Shown: positions 24,173 through 32,128 of the stretch, piece after piece
How the letters are laid out: each line of letters starts with the position of its first letter
Numbering within the stretch: the first letter of the stretch is position 1
Source of the DNA: Lentzea nigeriaca
GTDB lineage: Bacteria; Actinomycetota; Actinomycetes; Mycobacteriales; Pseudonocardiaceae
NCBI RefSeq assembly: GCF_016907955.1
Contig: NZ_JAFBCX010000026.1
Span: forward strand, 1 to 64,000
Reading direction: 5' to 3'
DNA: 64,000 nucleotides
Made by a program: the position numbers and the translations under genes
The notes under the pieces: model-generated
The model's database searches: none
Seen by the model: only the letters and a program-made list of their open reading frames with translations
What the model was told of the DNA's origin: nothing

Positions 24173-24216
24173 AACGACGAAGGGCCCCTCCGGTGGGAGG
24201 GGCCCCCTTCGTCGTT
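24173..24216. terminator. Bidirectional intrinsic terminator
   Basis: A stem with arms AACGACGAAGGGCCCCTCC and its complement (one bulge of two bases, loop of four) lies between the convergent Tex and binding-protein genes. The bases flanking the arms are A-rich on the left and T-containing on the right, so it can end transcripts from both sides. Confidence 0.85.
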
Positions 24217-24219
24217 GCC

Positions 24220-25458
24220 TTACTTGGCGCGGGTGCCCTTGAGCTTTACCAGCTCCGACTCGAACAGCTCCTCCACGGTCGTCAGACCGCCGGGCGCCGC
24301 CTTGTCGACCTTGGTGATGTACGACTGCGTGGCCGACGGCCGCCCCACCAGGGAGTAGTGCAGCGGGGCGGTCAGGCCCTGGGTGTCCAGGCCCTTGGTG
24401 TCGTGGAACGCCTTCAGCACGCCGTCACGCGTGAGGTCGCCGTTCTTGCAGGCCTTCTCGATGACCGACAGGAACACCTTCGCGACGGTGTAGCCGTGGT
24501 CGACGTAGAGCGCGGGCTTCTCGTTGGGGTAGTTCCTGGTGAACGCCGCCGCCACCTCGCGCGGACCGGGCTGGCTGCCGCTGAACGGCGCCACCGACGT
24601 CACCACGGACAGCTGCTTCTGCACGGCGGGCCCGACCGGCGAGTCCAGGATCGCGCTGTCGTAGCCGACCACGTTGACCATGAACGGCACGTCCCACTTC
24701 ATCGCCGCGGCGACACCCACGGCGGCGGCGGTCTGGGCCGGGTTGGTGCTCAGCATGACGGCTTTCGCGCCGGCTGCCTTCAACGCGCCGATCTGCTGGG
24801 TCAGGTCGGCCGCGGTCTCGTTGATCGGCTGTTCAGCGATCTTCATGTTCCACTGCTGGCCGACGAACCGGCTGCCCTCGACCGCGTTGTCGCCGTAGCT
24901 GCCCTGGACGTAGACGTGGCCGATGGTGTCGCCGTCCTTGATGACACCGCGGCGCTTGTAGTGATCCAGGCCGTTGATGACGTCGAGGTCGTAGGTGGTG
25001 CCGACGATCATCATGTGCGGGTTGCCGAGCAGCGACGCCGACCACGCCACAGGGGCGGTCAACGTGCGGGTCTGCATGATGTCGGGCTCGATGGCCGCGG
25101 TCATCGGCGTGCCCGCGAGCTCCATCAGGCCGAGAACCTGCGGTTCCAGGTCGAAGTACGCGTCGAGGGCCTTCTGCACGTCGTACGCGTGGTCCTTCAG
25201 CTTGATCTCGACCTTGCGACCGCAGATGCCCCCGCGGTCGTTGATCTGCTTCAGGTAGAGCTCGTAGCCCTTCATACGGGTCATCGCCGAGGCCTTGTAC
25301 GGCCCCGTCATGTCCGTCAGGACGCCGAGCGAGATCGTGTTGTCCGTGACGCCCGGCCCGCTCTTGACCTGAACCTTCGCAGGTTCCCTCGCGCCACAAC
25401 CGGCCACGAGGACGGTGAGCGCCAAGGCGGTGGGCAGAACGCGGCGGCGGAAGGGCAT
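24220..25458 (-). CDS. ABC transporter substrate-binding lipoprotein, branched-chain amino acid type
   Basis: A 412-residue type I periplasmic-binding-fold protein. The N-terminus is a lipoprotein signal (RRRVLPTALALTVLVAGCG; lipobox VAGC). The mature part starts with ISLGVLTDMTGPYKASAMTR and GYELYLKQINDRGGICGRKV, the signature opening of the LivJ/amide/urea group. Homologues deliver amino acids, amides or aromatic acids to LivHMGF-type transporters. No permease or ATPase genes are adjacent, so the partner is elsewhere. The ATG at 25458 has AAGGA a few bases upstream; a longer frame has no support. Confidence 0.9.
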   Translation of the reverse strand: MPFRRRVLPTALALTVLVAGCGAREPAKVQVKSGPGVTDNTISLGVLTDMTGPYKASAMTRMKGYELYLKQINDRGGICGRKVEIKLKDHAYDVQKALDAYFDLEPQVLGLMELAGTPMTAAIEPDIMQTRTLTAPVAWSASLLGNPHMMIVGTTYDLDVINGLDHYKRRGVIKDGDTIGHVYVQGSYGDNAVEGSRFVGQQWNMKIAEQPINETAADLTQQIGALKAAGAKAVMLSTNPAQTAAAVGVAAAMKWDVPFMVNVVGYDSAILDSPVGPAVQKQLSVVTSVAPFSGSQPGPREVAAAFTRNYPNEKPALYVDHGYTVAKVFLSVIEKACKNGDLTRDGVLKAFHDTKGLDTQGLTAPLHYSLVGRPSATQSYITKVDKAAPGGLTTVEELFESELVKLKGTRAK

Positions 25459-25631
25459 GCAGAGTCCTTGTTCGAAAGATCGCAACATACTAAGCGGTAG
25501 CTCAGTATTCGTTGATCGGTCACATATTGCCTCTCTATGTGGTACGTGACACAGGATTGTTAGGTTCATGTGACTACCGCTCGACTACCCGCTGTGCTAG
25601 TTCTTCGGCGCCGAACGAACCGAGATACGGC

Positions 25632-25654
25632 GTTGTCGATCACATTTCGGGTAT
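25632..25654 (+). promoter_or_regulatory. SigB/SigF-type promoter candidate
   Basis: GTTG at 25632-25635 and GGGTAT at 25649-25654, separated by 13 bases, match the GTTT/GGGTAY consensus of actinobacterial general-stress sigma factors (SigB/SigF/SigH group). The predicted transcript start is only a few bases from the hemerythrin ATG at 25664, giving a nearly leaderless mRNA. This would put the three-gene operon under stress control. Confidence 0.5.
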
Positions 25655-25663
25655 CCGAACGGC

Positions 25664-26203
25664 ATGGCTGATGACGTGATCACGCTGCTGCACCGCCAGC
25701 ACGAGAACATCCGGACGCTGTTCGCCGAAGTCGAGGCCGCGAGCGGAGACGAACGCACAGACGCGTGGCATCGGCTCGTGCGACTGCTTTCGGTCCACGA
25801 GACCGCGGAGGAGGAGATCGTCCACCCGGCCATCGCGCGCGTGAACGGCGGTGAGCCCATCGTGGACGCACGGATCGCTGAGGAACGACGCGCCAAGGAA
25901 CTCCTCAGCACGATGAACGACATGGGCCCCGACGCCGAGGGCTTCGACACGCTGCTCGTGCAGCTCCGCGACGACGTGCTCGCCCATGCGGACCACGAGG
26001 AACAGGCGGAGTTCCCGCTGCTGCGCAAGGTCCACGACCAGGAACGTCTCGAACGGATGGCGAAGGCCGTCGAAGCCGCCGAGGCCATCGCACCGACCCG
26101 CCCGCACCCCGGCGTCGAGGGACCTGTCGCGAACCTCGCGCTCGGCCCGATCGTGGCCGTGGTGGACAGGGCGCGGGACGCGATCCGCAAGATTCTCGGA
26201 TGA
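25664..26203 (+). CDS. Hemerythrin HHE-domain protein
   Basis: A 179-residue four-helix-bundle protein of the hemerythrin class, binding a diiron site. Ligand residues are placed in LLHRQHENIRTLF, SVHETAEEEIVHPAI and LAHADHEEQAEFPLLRKV. Bacterial members sense or scavenge oxygen, nitric oxide or peroxide and often belong to stress regulons. The stop overlaps the next ATG as ATGA, and the following oxidoreductase also overlaps, so three genes form a tight operon. A stress-type promoter lies just upstream. Confidence 0.9.
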   Translation: MADDVITLLHRQHENIRTLFAEVEAASGDERTDAWHRLVRLLSVHETAEEEIVHPAIARVNGGEPIVDARIAEERRAKELLSTMNDMGPDAEGFDTLLVQLRDDVLAHADHEEQAEFPLLRKVHDQERLERMAKAVEAAEAIAPTRPHPGVEGPVANLALGPIVAVVDRARDAIRKILG

Positions 26204-27063
26204 GGGTCGTCGTCACCGGCGGCAGCGGCAACGTGGGCACCGCGCTACGGCGTCACCTCGACTTCGAAGACGTCGGTGTCGATGTGCGCACGTTGTCGTC
26301 GTTGCGCGACGCCATCCGCGGTGCCGACGTCGTGGTGCATCTGGCGTGGGCGATCAAACCGACGGATCGTGAGACCAACATCGACGGCAGCGAGCACGTG
26401 CTCGTTGCCTGCATCAAAGAAGAGGTGGAACATCTGATCTGCGCGTCGTCGGTCGCCGCCTACGCACCGGCGGCGCGCTACAGCCGCGTGGACGAGTCAT
26501 GGCCCGTGACAGGCATCCCCGGCAGCACGTACAGCGCGCACAAGGTGCGGCTGGAGGAGATGATCAGGCGATATCCGTTGCCGTGCACGGTCATCAGACC
26601 GTGCGGCATCGGGCAGGCTTCAGCGGCTGAGCAGCTTCGACGTTGGTTGCTCAGCCGCTGGCTCTCCCCCAAGCTGTTGCCGTTGCTGCCGATTCCGTTG
26701 TGGAACGGCCTGCGTCTGCAGCTCGTGCACTCCGACGACGTGGCGCGCGCGATCGTCGAGATAGTGCGCCTCAAAGCGTTGGGGGCTTTCAACCTCGCCG
26801 CCGAACCGGTGCTGACGGCACCGATGATCGCCGAACGTGTCGGCGCCGGTCGCCTCTCGGTGCCGTTCCCGCTGGTGGAGAAGCTGGCGGGCGCAACGGC
26901 GAAGCTCGGGCTGCAGCCGCTGACGCCCGAGTGGGTCCGGATGGCCGATCAGGCACCGCTCGTGCGGACCACCCGAGCGCACGAAGATCTGAAATGGTGG
27001 CCGGAACACGACGCGCGTGATGTGCTGAGCGAAGTCGTCATGGCAATGGGGAGGCGTTCGTGA
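26200..27063 (+). CDS. NAD-dependent epimerase/dehydratase (extended SDR)
   Basis: A 287-residue extended short-chain dehydrogenase. The cofactor loop is VVVTGGSGNVGTALRRHL (residues 2-19), the region around SSVAAYAPA precedes the catalytic YxxxK, seen as YSAHK in GSTYSAHKVRLEEMI. The C-terminal half is divergent and fixes the substrate, which cannot be named. It is translationally coupled to the hemerythrin gene upstream and the FAD oxidoreductase downstream. Confidence 0.87.
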   Translation: MRVVVTGGSGNVGTALRRHLDFEDVGVDVRTLSSLRDAIRGADVVVHLAWAIKPTDRETNIDGSEHVLVACIKEEVEHLICASSVAAYAPAARYSRVDESWPVTGIPGSTYSAHKVRLEEMIRRYPLPCTVIRPCGIGQASAAEQLRRWLLSRWLSPKLLPLLPIPLWNGLRLQLVHSDDVARAIVEIVRLKALGAFNLAAEPVLTAPMIAERVGAGRLSVPFPLVEKLAGATAKLGLQPLTPEWVRMADQAPLVRTTRAHEDLKWWPEHDARDVLSEVVMAMGRRS

Positions 27064-28598
27064 ACGAGGTGGACGCGGTCGTCGTCGGCGCCGGCCCGAA
27101 CGGCCTGGTCGCGGCGGCACTGCTGGCGGACGCGGGCTGGGACGTCCTCGTCCTGGAGCAGCGCGCCAAGCCCGGTGGCGCCGTTGCGTCGGCCGAGATC
27201 ACCGCGCCGGGCTTCACGAACGACGTCTACAGCGCGTTCTACCCCCTCGGCCTCGGTTCGCCCGTCATCGGTGCGTTGAACCTCGACGTGCAGTGGCAGC
27301 ACGCACCGGCCGTGCTCGCCCACGTGCTGCCCGACGACCGCGTGGCGCTCCTCTCTCGTGAGGTGGAGGCAACGGCGAAGTCCGTCGGTGCCTTCGCCGA
27401 CGCGGACGCCGACCGCTGGCACGCCGAGTACACACGCTGGATGTCCGTGCGTGACGCCGTGCTGGACTCGCTGCTGCGTCCGTTCCCACCGGTGCGTGGC
27501 GGCCTGTCTCTCTTGAAGGCCGCTGGTGTGGGAGACGCGCTGCGCCTCGCGCGCATGCTGACGTTGCCCGTGCGCCGCCTCGGCGAGGAACTCTTCGAGG
27601 GTGATGGCGCGCGCGTGCTGCTGGCGGGCAACACGATGCACACGGACCTCGGCCCGGACCAGGCGGGCGGTGCGGGCTTCGGCTGGCTGCTGGCCATGCT
27701 CGCCCAGGACGTCGGCAACCCCGTGCCACGCGGCGGCGCGGGTGAGCTGACGGCGTCGTTGGTACGCCGTTTCGGCGGTCGCATCGAGACGAACGCGAAG
27801 GTGACCGGTGTGCTGCACGCGCGCGGTGTAGCCGTTGGCGTACGTCTGGCCGACGGAACTGTTGTGCGCGCACGCCGTGCCGTCCTGGCCGACATTCCCG
27901 CACCGTCGCTCTACCAGGACCTGATCGGCGTCGACGCGCTGCCCGCGAAGCTCGCCGAGGACCTGAGGAAGTTCCAGTGGGACGCCGACACGATCAAGGT
28001 CGACTGGGCGTTGTCGGGCCCGATCCCGTGGACGAACCCGGACGCCGCGCAGGCGGGCACCGTGCACCTCGGCGGCGACGTCAACGGACTGGCCACCACG
28101 GCCCACGAGCTGGCGTGCGGCAAGGTCCCGCGGACACCGTTCATGGTCATGGGTCAGATGACGACGACCGACCCGTCACGCTCCCCCGCCGGCACCGAAG
28201 CCGCCTGGGCATACACACACGTCCCGCTCGGCGGCAAGTGGACCGACGACCGCCTGAAGCGCCGCGCCGACCGCATGGAGCAGGTCATCGAGGAACGTGC
28301 GCCCGGCTTCCGCTCCCGCATCGTCAAGCGCTCCGTGCTGGGCCCCGAGCAGATCGGCACGGTCAACGGCGGCACGTCGGCGATCCACCAGCAGCTGATC
28401 TTCCGTCCGGTGCCGGGGCTCGGCCGCGCGGACACCCCGTTCGACCGCCTCTACCTGGCGGGCTCGTCGGCGTGGCCTGGTGGCGGCGTGCACGGCGCGG
28501 CGGGCGCGAACGCGGCAAGGGCCGCGCTGGCGCGGTGGGGTGCGGGGGGCGAGGTCTACCGGCTGCTGATGCGTGGCCTGCACAAGGCCGTCTACTGA
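27060..28598 (+). CDS. FAD-dependent oxidoreductase, phytoene-desaturase-like
   Basis: A 512-residue NAD(P)/FAD-binding protein of the CrtI/amine-oxidase group. The dinucleotide fold VDAVVVGAGPNGLVAAALLA is at residues 3-22, followed by VLVLEQRAKPGGAVA. The C-terminal FAD segment is LYLAGSSAWPGGGVHGAAGA. Relatives desaturate or isomerise isoprenoids or act on other lipids; no carotenoid gene is nearby, so the substrate is unknown. The GTG at 27060 overlaps the previous stop as GTGA. It overlaps the convergent ABC ATPase gene by seven bases. Confidence 0.87.
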   Translation: MNEVDAVVVGAGPNGLVAAALLADAGWDVLVLEQRAKPGGAVASAEITAPGFTNDVYSAFYPLGLGSPVIGALNLDVQWQHAPAVLAHVLPDDRVALLSREVEATAKSVGAFADADADRWHAEYTRWMSVRDAVLDSLLRPFPPVRGGLSLLKAAGVGDALRLARMLTLPVRRLGEELFEGDGARVLLAGNTMHTDLGPDQAGGAGFGWLLAMLAQDVGNPVPRGGAGELTASLVRRFGGRIETNAKVTGVLHARGVAVGVRLADGTVVRARRAVLADIPAPSLYQDLIGVDALPAKLAEDLRKFQWDADTIKVDWALSGPIPWTNPDAAQAGTVHLGGDVNGLATTAHELACGKVPRTPFMVMGQMTTTDPSRSPAGTEAAWAYTHVPLGGKWTDDRLKRRADRMEQVIEERAPGFRSRIVKRSVLGPEQIGTVNGGTSAIHQQLIFRPVPGLGRADTPFDRLYLAGSSAWPGGGVHGAAGANAARAALARWGAGGEVYRLLMRGLHKAVY

Positions 28599-29458
28599 CG
28601 GGCGAGCTTGCGGGTCCGCGAGGCCCGCAGATAGGCCATCACCAGCGTCTCCAGATCAGGATGCGTGCTGTCCCAGCCGGAAGGCGCGGATCCTCCACGC
28701 ACCAACGCCGTCGTCTGCCGCGGCGTGTGTGAGGAGTCGACCACCACGCCGTCTGTCTCCAGCTCGACCTCGGCGGGCCCGACGACGACCCGGTGATCGA
28801 CCAGGATCCCGTCGATGTCGCCCACCACCTGCACGCGTCCCTCGTCGAGCAGCAGCAGGTGGTCGCACACGTCCCCGAGGTCGGTCAGCAGATGGGACGA
28901 CAACAGCACCGTCGTCCCCCTCTCCGCGACGTCCGTCATGACGATCCGCAACGTCTCGTCGCGCGCCAACGGATCGAGGTCGGACAACGGCTCGTCGAGC
29001 AGCAACAGCTTCGGCAACCGGCCGAGTGCCAACGCGATCGCGACCTGCGTGCGCGCGCCGGCGGACAACGTGCGCACCTTCGCGTCCCTGTCCACACCCG
29101 CCAGCAGGTCGAGCACCTCGGAGGCGCGCGCGGCGGACCAGCGGTCGTTCAACGCCGCACCCGCCCGCATCACCTCGCGCACGGTGAACTGCTCGTACAA
29201 CGGGCGTTTCTGGGTCAGCAGCGCCACGTCGGGATGCATCCGCCCGCGCACGGGAGTGCCTCGCACGCTCACCGAGCCACTCGTGGGCCGTGCAAGCCCA
29301 GCGATCAACGACAACAACGTGGATTTGCCCGCCCCGTTCGGCCCCACAAGCGCCGTGACGCTGCCCTCTGGCAAGGCGAAGCTGCAGTCGTCGAGCGCGC
29401 GCACGCGGCCGAAGTGCTTGGCCACGCTCGAAGCGTGCACCGGACTGGCGTTCATCAA
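28592..29458 (-). CDS. ABC transporter ATP-binding protein (last gene of ytr-like operon)
   Basis: A 288-residue nucleotide-binding domain. Walker A is GPNGAGKST, Walker B is LLLLDEPLSDLDPLA, and the switch His is in LLSSHLLTD. The signature motif reads LSAGARTQV instead of LSGGQ, an unusual but still plausible variant. A C-terminal extension of about 80 residues (from VELETDGVVVDSSHT) is typical of some exporters of the YtrB type. It follows the GntR gene by 28 bp and probably pairs with the permease at 29907 or with one elsewhere. Confidence 0.88.
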   Translation of the reverse strand: MMNASPVHASSVAKHFGRVRALDDCSFALPEGSVTALVGPNGAGKSTLLSLIAGLARPTSGSVSVRGTPVRGRMHPDVALLTQKRPLYEQFTVREVMRAGAALNDRWSAARASEVLDLLAGVDRDAKVRTLSAGARTQVAIALALGRLPKLLLLDEPLSDLDPLARDETLRIVMTDVAERGTTVLLSSHLLTDLGDVCDHLLLLDEGRVQVVGDIDGILVDHRVVVGPAEVELETDGVVVDSSHTPRQTTALVRGGSAPSGWDSTHPDLETLVMAYLRASRTRKLARQ

Positions 29459-29486
29459 GCCTCCACAATGGACATGAATGGGGACA

Positions 29487-29876
29487 TCAGTAGTGCGCCC
29501 CGCGCACGTCCGTGTAGAGCGCGTCGACCTCGTCCACCGACAGCCCCTCGTCGACCGCGCGGCCCATCCACCGGTCCAGGTCCTGCCGCAACGGCGCGTC
29601 GGCGCGCGTGGCGTCCGTGGCGAGCGAAGCCGTGATGAACGTACCCATGCCCCTGCGGCCTTCGACGAGACCTTCGTGTTCGAGCTCGCGGTACGCCTTC
29701 AGCACGGTGTTGGGGTTGACCCTGGTGGCCTCCACCACTTCCCGTGCCGTCGGCAGCTTGTCGCCGGGGCCCAGCAGTCCCATCCGCATCGCCTGCTTCA
29801 CCTGCGCGACGATCTGGAGGTAGGTGGACACCCCGGAGTGCCGATCGATGCGAAACTCGATCACGCCGCTCAGCAT
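29487..29876 (-). CDS. GntR-family transcriptional regulator, YtrA subfamily
   Basis: A 129-residue short GntR regulator. The winged helix is seen in THxxIVxQ-like YLQIVAQVKQAMRMGLLGPG, the recognition region TAREVVEATRVNPNTVLKAY and ELEHEGLVEGRRGMGTFI. YtrA-type regulators have only a short dimerisation tail, as here, and repress adjacent ABC exporter operons until a cell-wall or membrane-active agent is present. It sits between two ATPase genes of one operon. Start is ATG 29876 or GTG 29864. The palindrome at 31637-31666 is a likely operator. Confidence 0.9.
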   Translation of the reverse strand: MLSGVIEFRIDRHSGVSTYLQIVAQVKQAMRMGLLGPGDKLPTAREVVEATRVNPNTVLKAYRELEHEGLVEGRRGMGTFITASLATDATRADAPLRQDLDRWMGRAVDEGLSVDEVDALYTDVRGAHY

Positions 29877-29906
29877 AGGTGCCCACCCCGTCCCCGACCG
29901 CCCCTG

Positions 29907-30884
29907 TCACGACTGCCTGCGCACCGCCCACACCAGACCGAGCACGAACACCGCCGCGAGCCCGGCGAAGATCGCCGCTTCCAGGAGGTGGATCGTGGTC
30001 GCCTGGTCCACCTGGAGGACGTCCCGGTACCGCTGCGCCAGGCCGTGCTGCTGCCAGCAGGCGGTCCGGTCCTCGACCGAGACCTCCACCCGCGTGCTGG
30101 GGACGCACGGCGCCTGTGCCGACCCCGGATCGGCCACCACGGCTCCCTTGGCGTCCAGGAAGCCCGTGTCCATCACCTGGCCATCCCCGACGCCGGCGTA
30201 GGGATCCGTCAGGTCGGGCGACAACTCCCGGACCGGCTCGCCGAACTCGTCCCGCCGCACCGCGACCGCGATCCGCGACGCGACGAAGACACCGAGCGTC
30301 AACGTGATCGCCACCAGCGTCCGCCTCGACAACGCGCCAACGAACACGCCCAGCGTGTACGCGAAGAGCGTGTACACGACCGGCGACACACCTTGAGCGT
30401 CGAAGGTGGTGAAGTAGAACGGTCCTCCCACCAACGGGCCGAGCTTGCCCGCCGCGTTCACCCAGCTGCGCACGAGGAGCTGCAGCGCCGCCACGAAGAG
30501 CAGCGCGGGCAACCCGGCGACGACGAACTTGGTCGCCATCCAGCGCGTCCGGCTGACGGACTGGGTGAACGCCAGCACGTGCGTGCCCTGTTCGAACTCA
30601 CGCGCGAACAACGGCGCGCCGATGAAGACACCGACCAGAGCGGGCACCACGACCACCGCGATCTGCGCGATGTGGATCAGGTCGTACCAGCTCTTCTGGA
30701 ACTCACGGGCCTCCTTGCCGCGGCAGACCGCCAGTTTCTGCTCCACGCAGTCAACGAGGTTGCCGGCCTTGAGGTCGGCGAGCATTCCCGCTCGCAGCAA
30801 CAGGATGGCCGCCGCCGCCACGACCAGCCCGCCCGCGAGCGTGATGAACACCGGGCGCTGCTGACGCCACACGATCCACGTCAT
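29907..30884 (-). CDS. ABC transporter permease
   Basis: A 325-residue integral membrane protein with about six hydrophobic segments: VFITLAGGLVVAAAAILLL, IAVVVVPALVGVFIGAPLF, TKFVVAGLPALLFVAALQLL, VVYTLFAYTLGVFVGAL, VAITLTLGVFVASRIAVAV and a last one near the C-terminus. A large extracytoplasmic loop with two cysteines (CVPS and CWQQ) lies between segments five and six. Its ATG overlaps the upstream ATPase stop, marking one transporter unit. The exported substrate is unknown. Confidence 0.88.
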   Translation of the reverse strand: MTWIVWRQQRPVFITLAGGLVVAAAAILLLRAGMLADLKAGNLVDCVEQKLAVCRGKEAREFQKSWYDLIHIAQIAVVVVPALVGVFIGAPLFAREFEQGTHVLAFTQSVSRTRWMATKFVVAGLPALLFVAALQLLVRSWVNAAGKLGPLVGGPFYFTTFDAQGVSPVVYTLFAYTLGVFVGALSRRTLVAITLTLGVFVASRIAVAVRRDEFGEPVRELSPDLTDPYAGVGDGQVMDTGFLDAKGAVVADPGSAQAPCVPSTRVEVSVEDRTACWQQHGLAQRYRDVLQVDQATTIHLLEAAIFAGLAAVFVLGLVWAVRRQS

Positions 30885-31621
30885 GCCGCCACCCCTTCCG
30901 ACCGCATGTGGGCGAGCACGAGCTGGCTGAGCCGCATACCGGGAGCACCGTGCTGGTGCAGCAGCCGGCCGACGTCACCCGCGAGCCGCACCTGGCCCGA
31001 GGCCAGCAGCACCAGGTGGTCGCACACACCCTCCAGCTCGGCCAGCACGTGCGACGACAGCAGCACGGTGATGCCCTGGACTCGGCACTCGTGCAGGAGC
31101 GTCTGCAGCACGGTCTCACGCGCCAGGGGGTCGAGGTCGGCGAGCGGCTCGTCCAGCATCAGCAGCCGCGGCCGCTTGCCCAGTGCCAGCGCCAGCGCGA
31201 CGCGCGTGCGCTGACCGCCCGACAGCGTCCCGACCTTCGCCGCGAACGGCACCTGCGCCCTCTCCACCAGCTGCTCGGCGTACGCCTGGTCCCAGCCGGG
31301 GTTGGCGGTGCGGCCGTACCGCAGCGTCTCGGTGACGGTGAACTGCGGGTACAGCGGCTTGGCCTGCGTCAGGAACGCCACCGCGGGGTGCATCCCGCGG
31401 CCGTTGGGCGCGTCGCCGAACACCGTGATCCGGCCCGCGGTCGGGCGGAGCAGTCCGGTGATCATGCCCATCAGCGTGCTCTTGCCGGCGCCGTTCGGCC
31501 CGACGAGGGCCACCACGCGCCCCGCGGGGATCTGCAGCGTGCAGTCCCGCAACGCCCAGCCCCGCGAGTACTTCTTCCCCAGGTTCTCCGCCACGACGGG
31601 CGGGTGCTCCCTAGATTCCAT
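30881..31621 (-). CDS. ABC transporter ATP-binding protein (first gene of ytr-like operon)
   Basis: A 246-residue ATPase. Walker A is GPNGAGKST, the signature is LSGGQRTRV, Walker B is LLMLDEPLADLDPLA and the switch His is in LLSSHVLAEL. It is the first gene of a minus-strand operon: ATPase, permease (four-base overlap), GntR regulator, second ATPase. The perfect palindrome 16 bp ahead of the ATG suggests direct repression by the operon's own GntR protein. Confidence 0.9.
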   Translation of the reverse strand: MESREHPPVVAENLGKKYSRGWALRDCTLQIPAGRVVALVGPNGAGKSTLMGMITGLLRPTAGRITVFGDAPNGRGMHPAVAFLTQAKPLYPQFTVTETLRYGRTANPGWDQAYAEQLVERAQVPFAAKVGTLSGGQRTRVALALALGKRPRLLMLDEPLADLDPLARETVLQTLLHECRVQGITVLLSSHVLAELEGVCDHLVLLASGQVRLAGDVGRLLHQHGAPGMRLSQLVLAHMRSEGVAA

Positions 31622-31636
31622 GGAAGCAACCGTAGC

Positions 31637-31666
31637 ACCCTTTCACTAGTTACCTAGTGAAAGGGT
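31637..31666. promoter_or_regulatory. Perfect palindrome, probable GntR/YtrA operator
   Basis: Two 13-base arms, ACCCTTTCACTAG and CTAGTGAAAGGGT, flank a TTAC centre, 16 bp upstream of the first ATPase start. YtrA regulators bind symmetrical sites over the promoter of their own ABC operon, and this is the only such site at the head of the operon. The plus-strand reading is followed by a T-run (TTTTT), so the same stem could also stop transcripts moving rightwards. Confidence 0.65.
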
Positions 31667-31669
31667 TTT

Positions 31670-32107
31670 TCACGCTCGCCCGCGAGCGAGCGCGTCGAGG
31701 CGCCGCAGGGTTTCCCTGTTGCGTGGAATCAGCAGCATGTCCTGCACGAACGTCGGCAGGAACTTCGACGGCCCGCGGGCCACGTGCTCGCTCATCCGCA
31801 CCTCGGTGAGCGCTCCCGACCGCGCTCGCAACGTGAACAAGATCCGCGCGGCGCCCGCGGGCCACAGCCGGGCGTCGAGCTCCAGCAGCCGGGACGGCTC
31901 ACAGCGGACGACCTCGGTGACGTCCTCGACGGTCAGCGGCCACGGCCCCACGCTGTGGTGGATGCGCGTGCCGGGCTTGGGCCACCCGGTGTCGACGTCG
32001 CGGATGTGCGACGCGCCCACCACCCAGCCCGCGTAGGACCAGCCGTCGGCGAGAACCGCCCACACGGCGTCGATCGGAGCTTCTACGTCCAGGGAGACCT
32101 CAGCCAC
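31670..32107 (-). CDS. SRPBCC (START-like) family protein
   Basis: A 145-residue protein of the polyketide-cyclase/dehydrase group. The N-terminal strand MAEVSLDVEAPIDAVWAVLA and the mid segment RIHHSVGPWPLTVEDVTEVV match the helix-grip fold that binds hydrophobic ligands. The C-terminal helix is FVQDMLLIPRNRETLRRLDA. It may act as a lipid- or metabolite-binding protein or a simple cyclase; nothing around it fixes the ligand. It lies just ahead of the ABC operon on the same strand. Confidence 0.85.
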   Translation of the reverse strand: MAEVSLDVEAPIDAVWAVLADGWSYAGWVVGASHIRDVDTGWPKPGTRIHHSVGPWPLTVEDVTEVVRCEPSRLLELDARLWPAGAARILFTLRARSGALTEVRMSEHVARGPSKFLPTFVQDMLLIPRNRETLRRLDALARGRA

Positions 32108-32128
32108 TCAGGTGAGGTACCCGTTGCG

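Noticed and set aside
31637..31666. Reading the palindrome as a simple terminator of the SRPBCC gene
   Set aside because: On the minus strand the stem is not followed by a T-run; position next to the operon start favours an operator.
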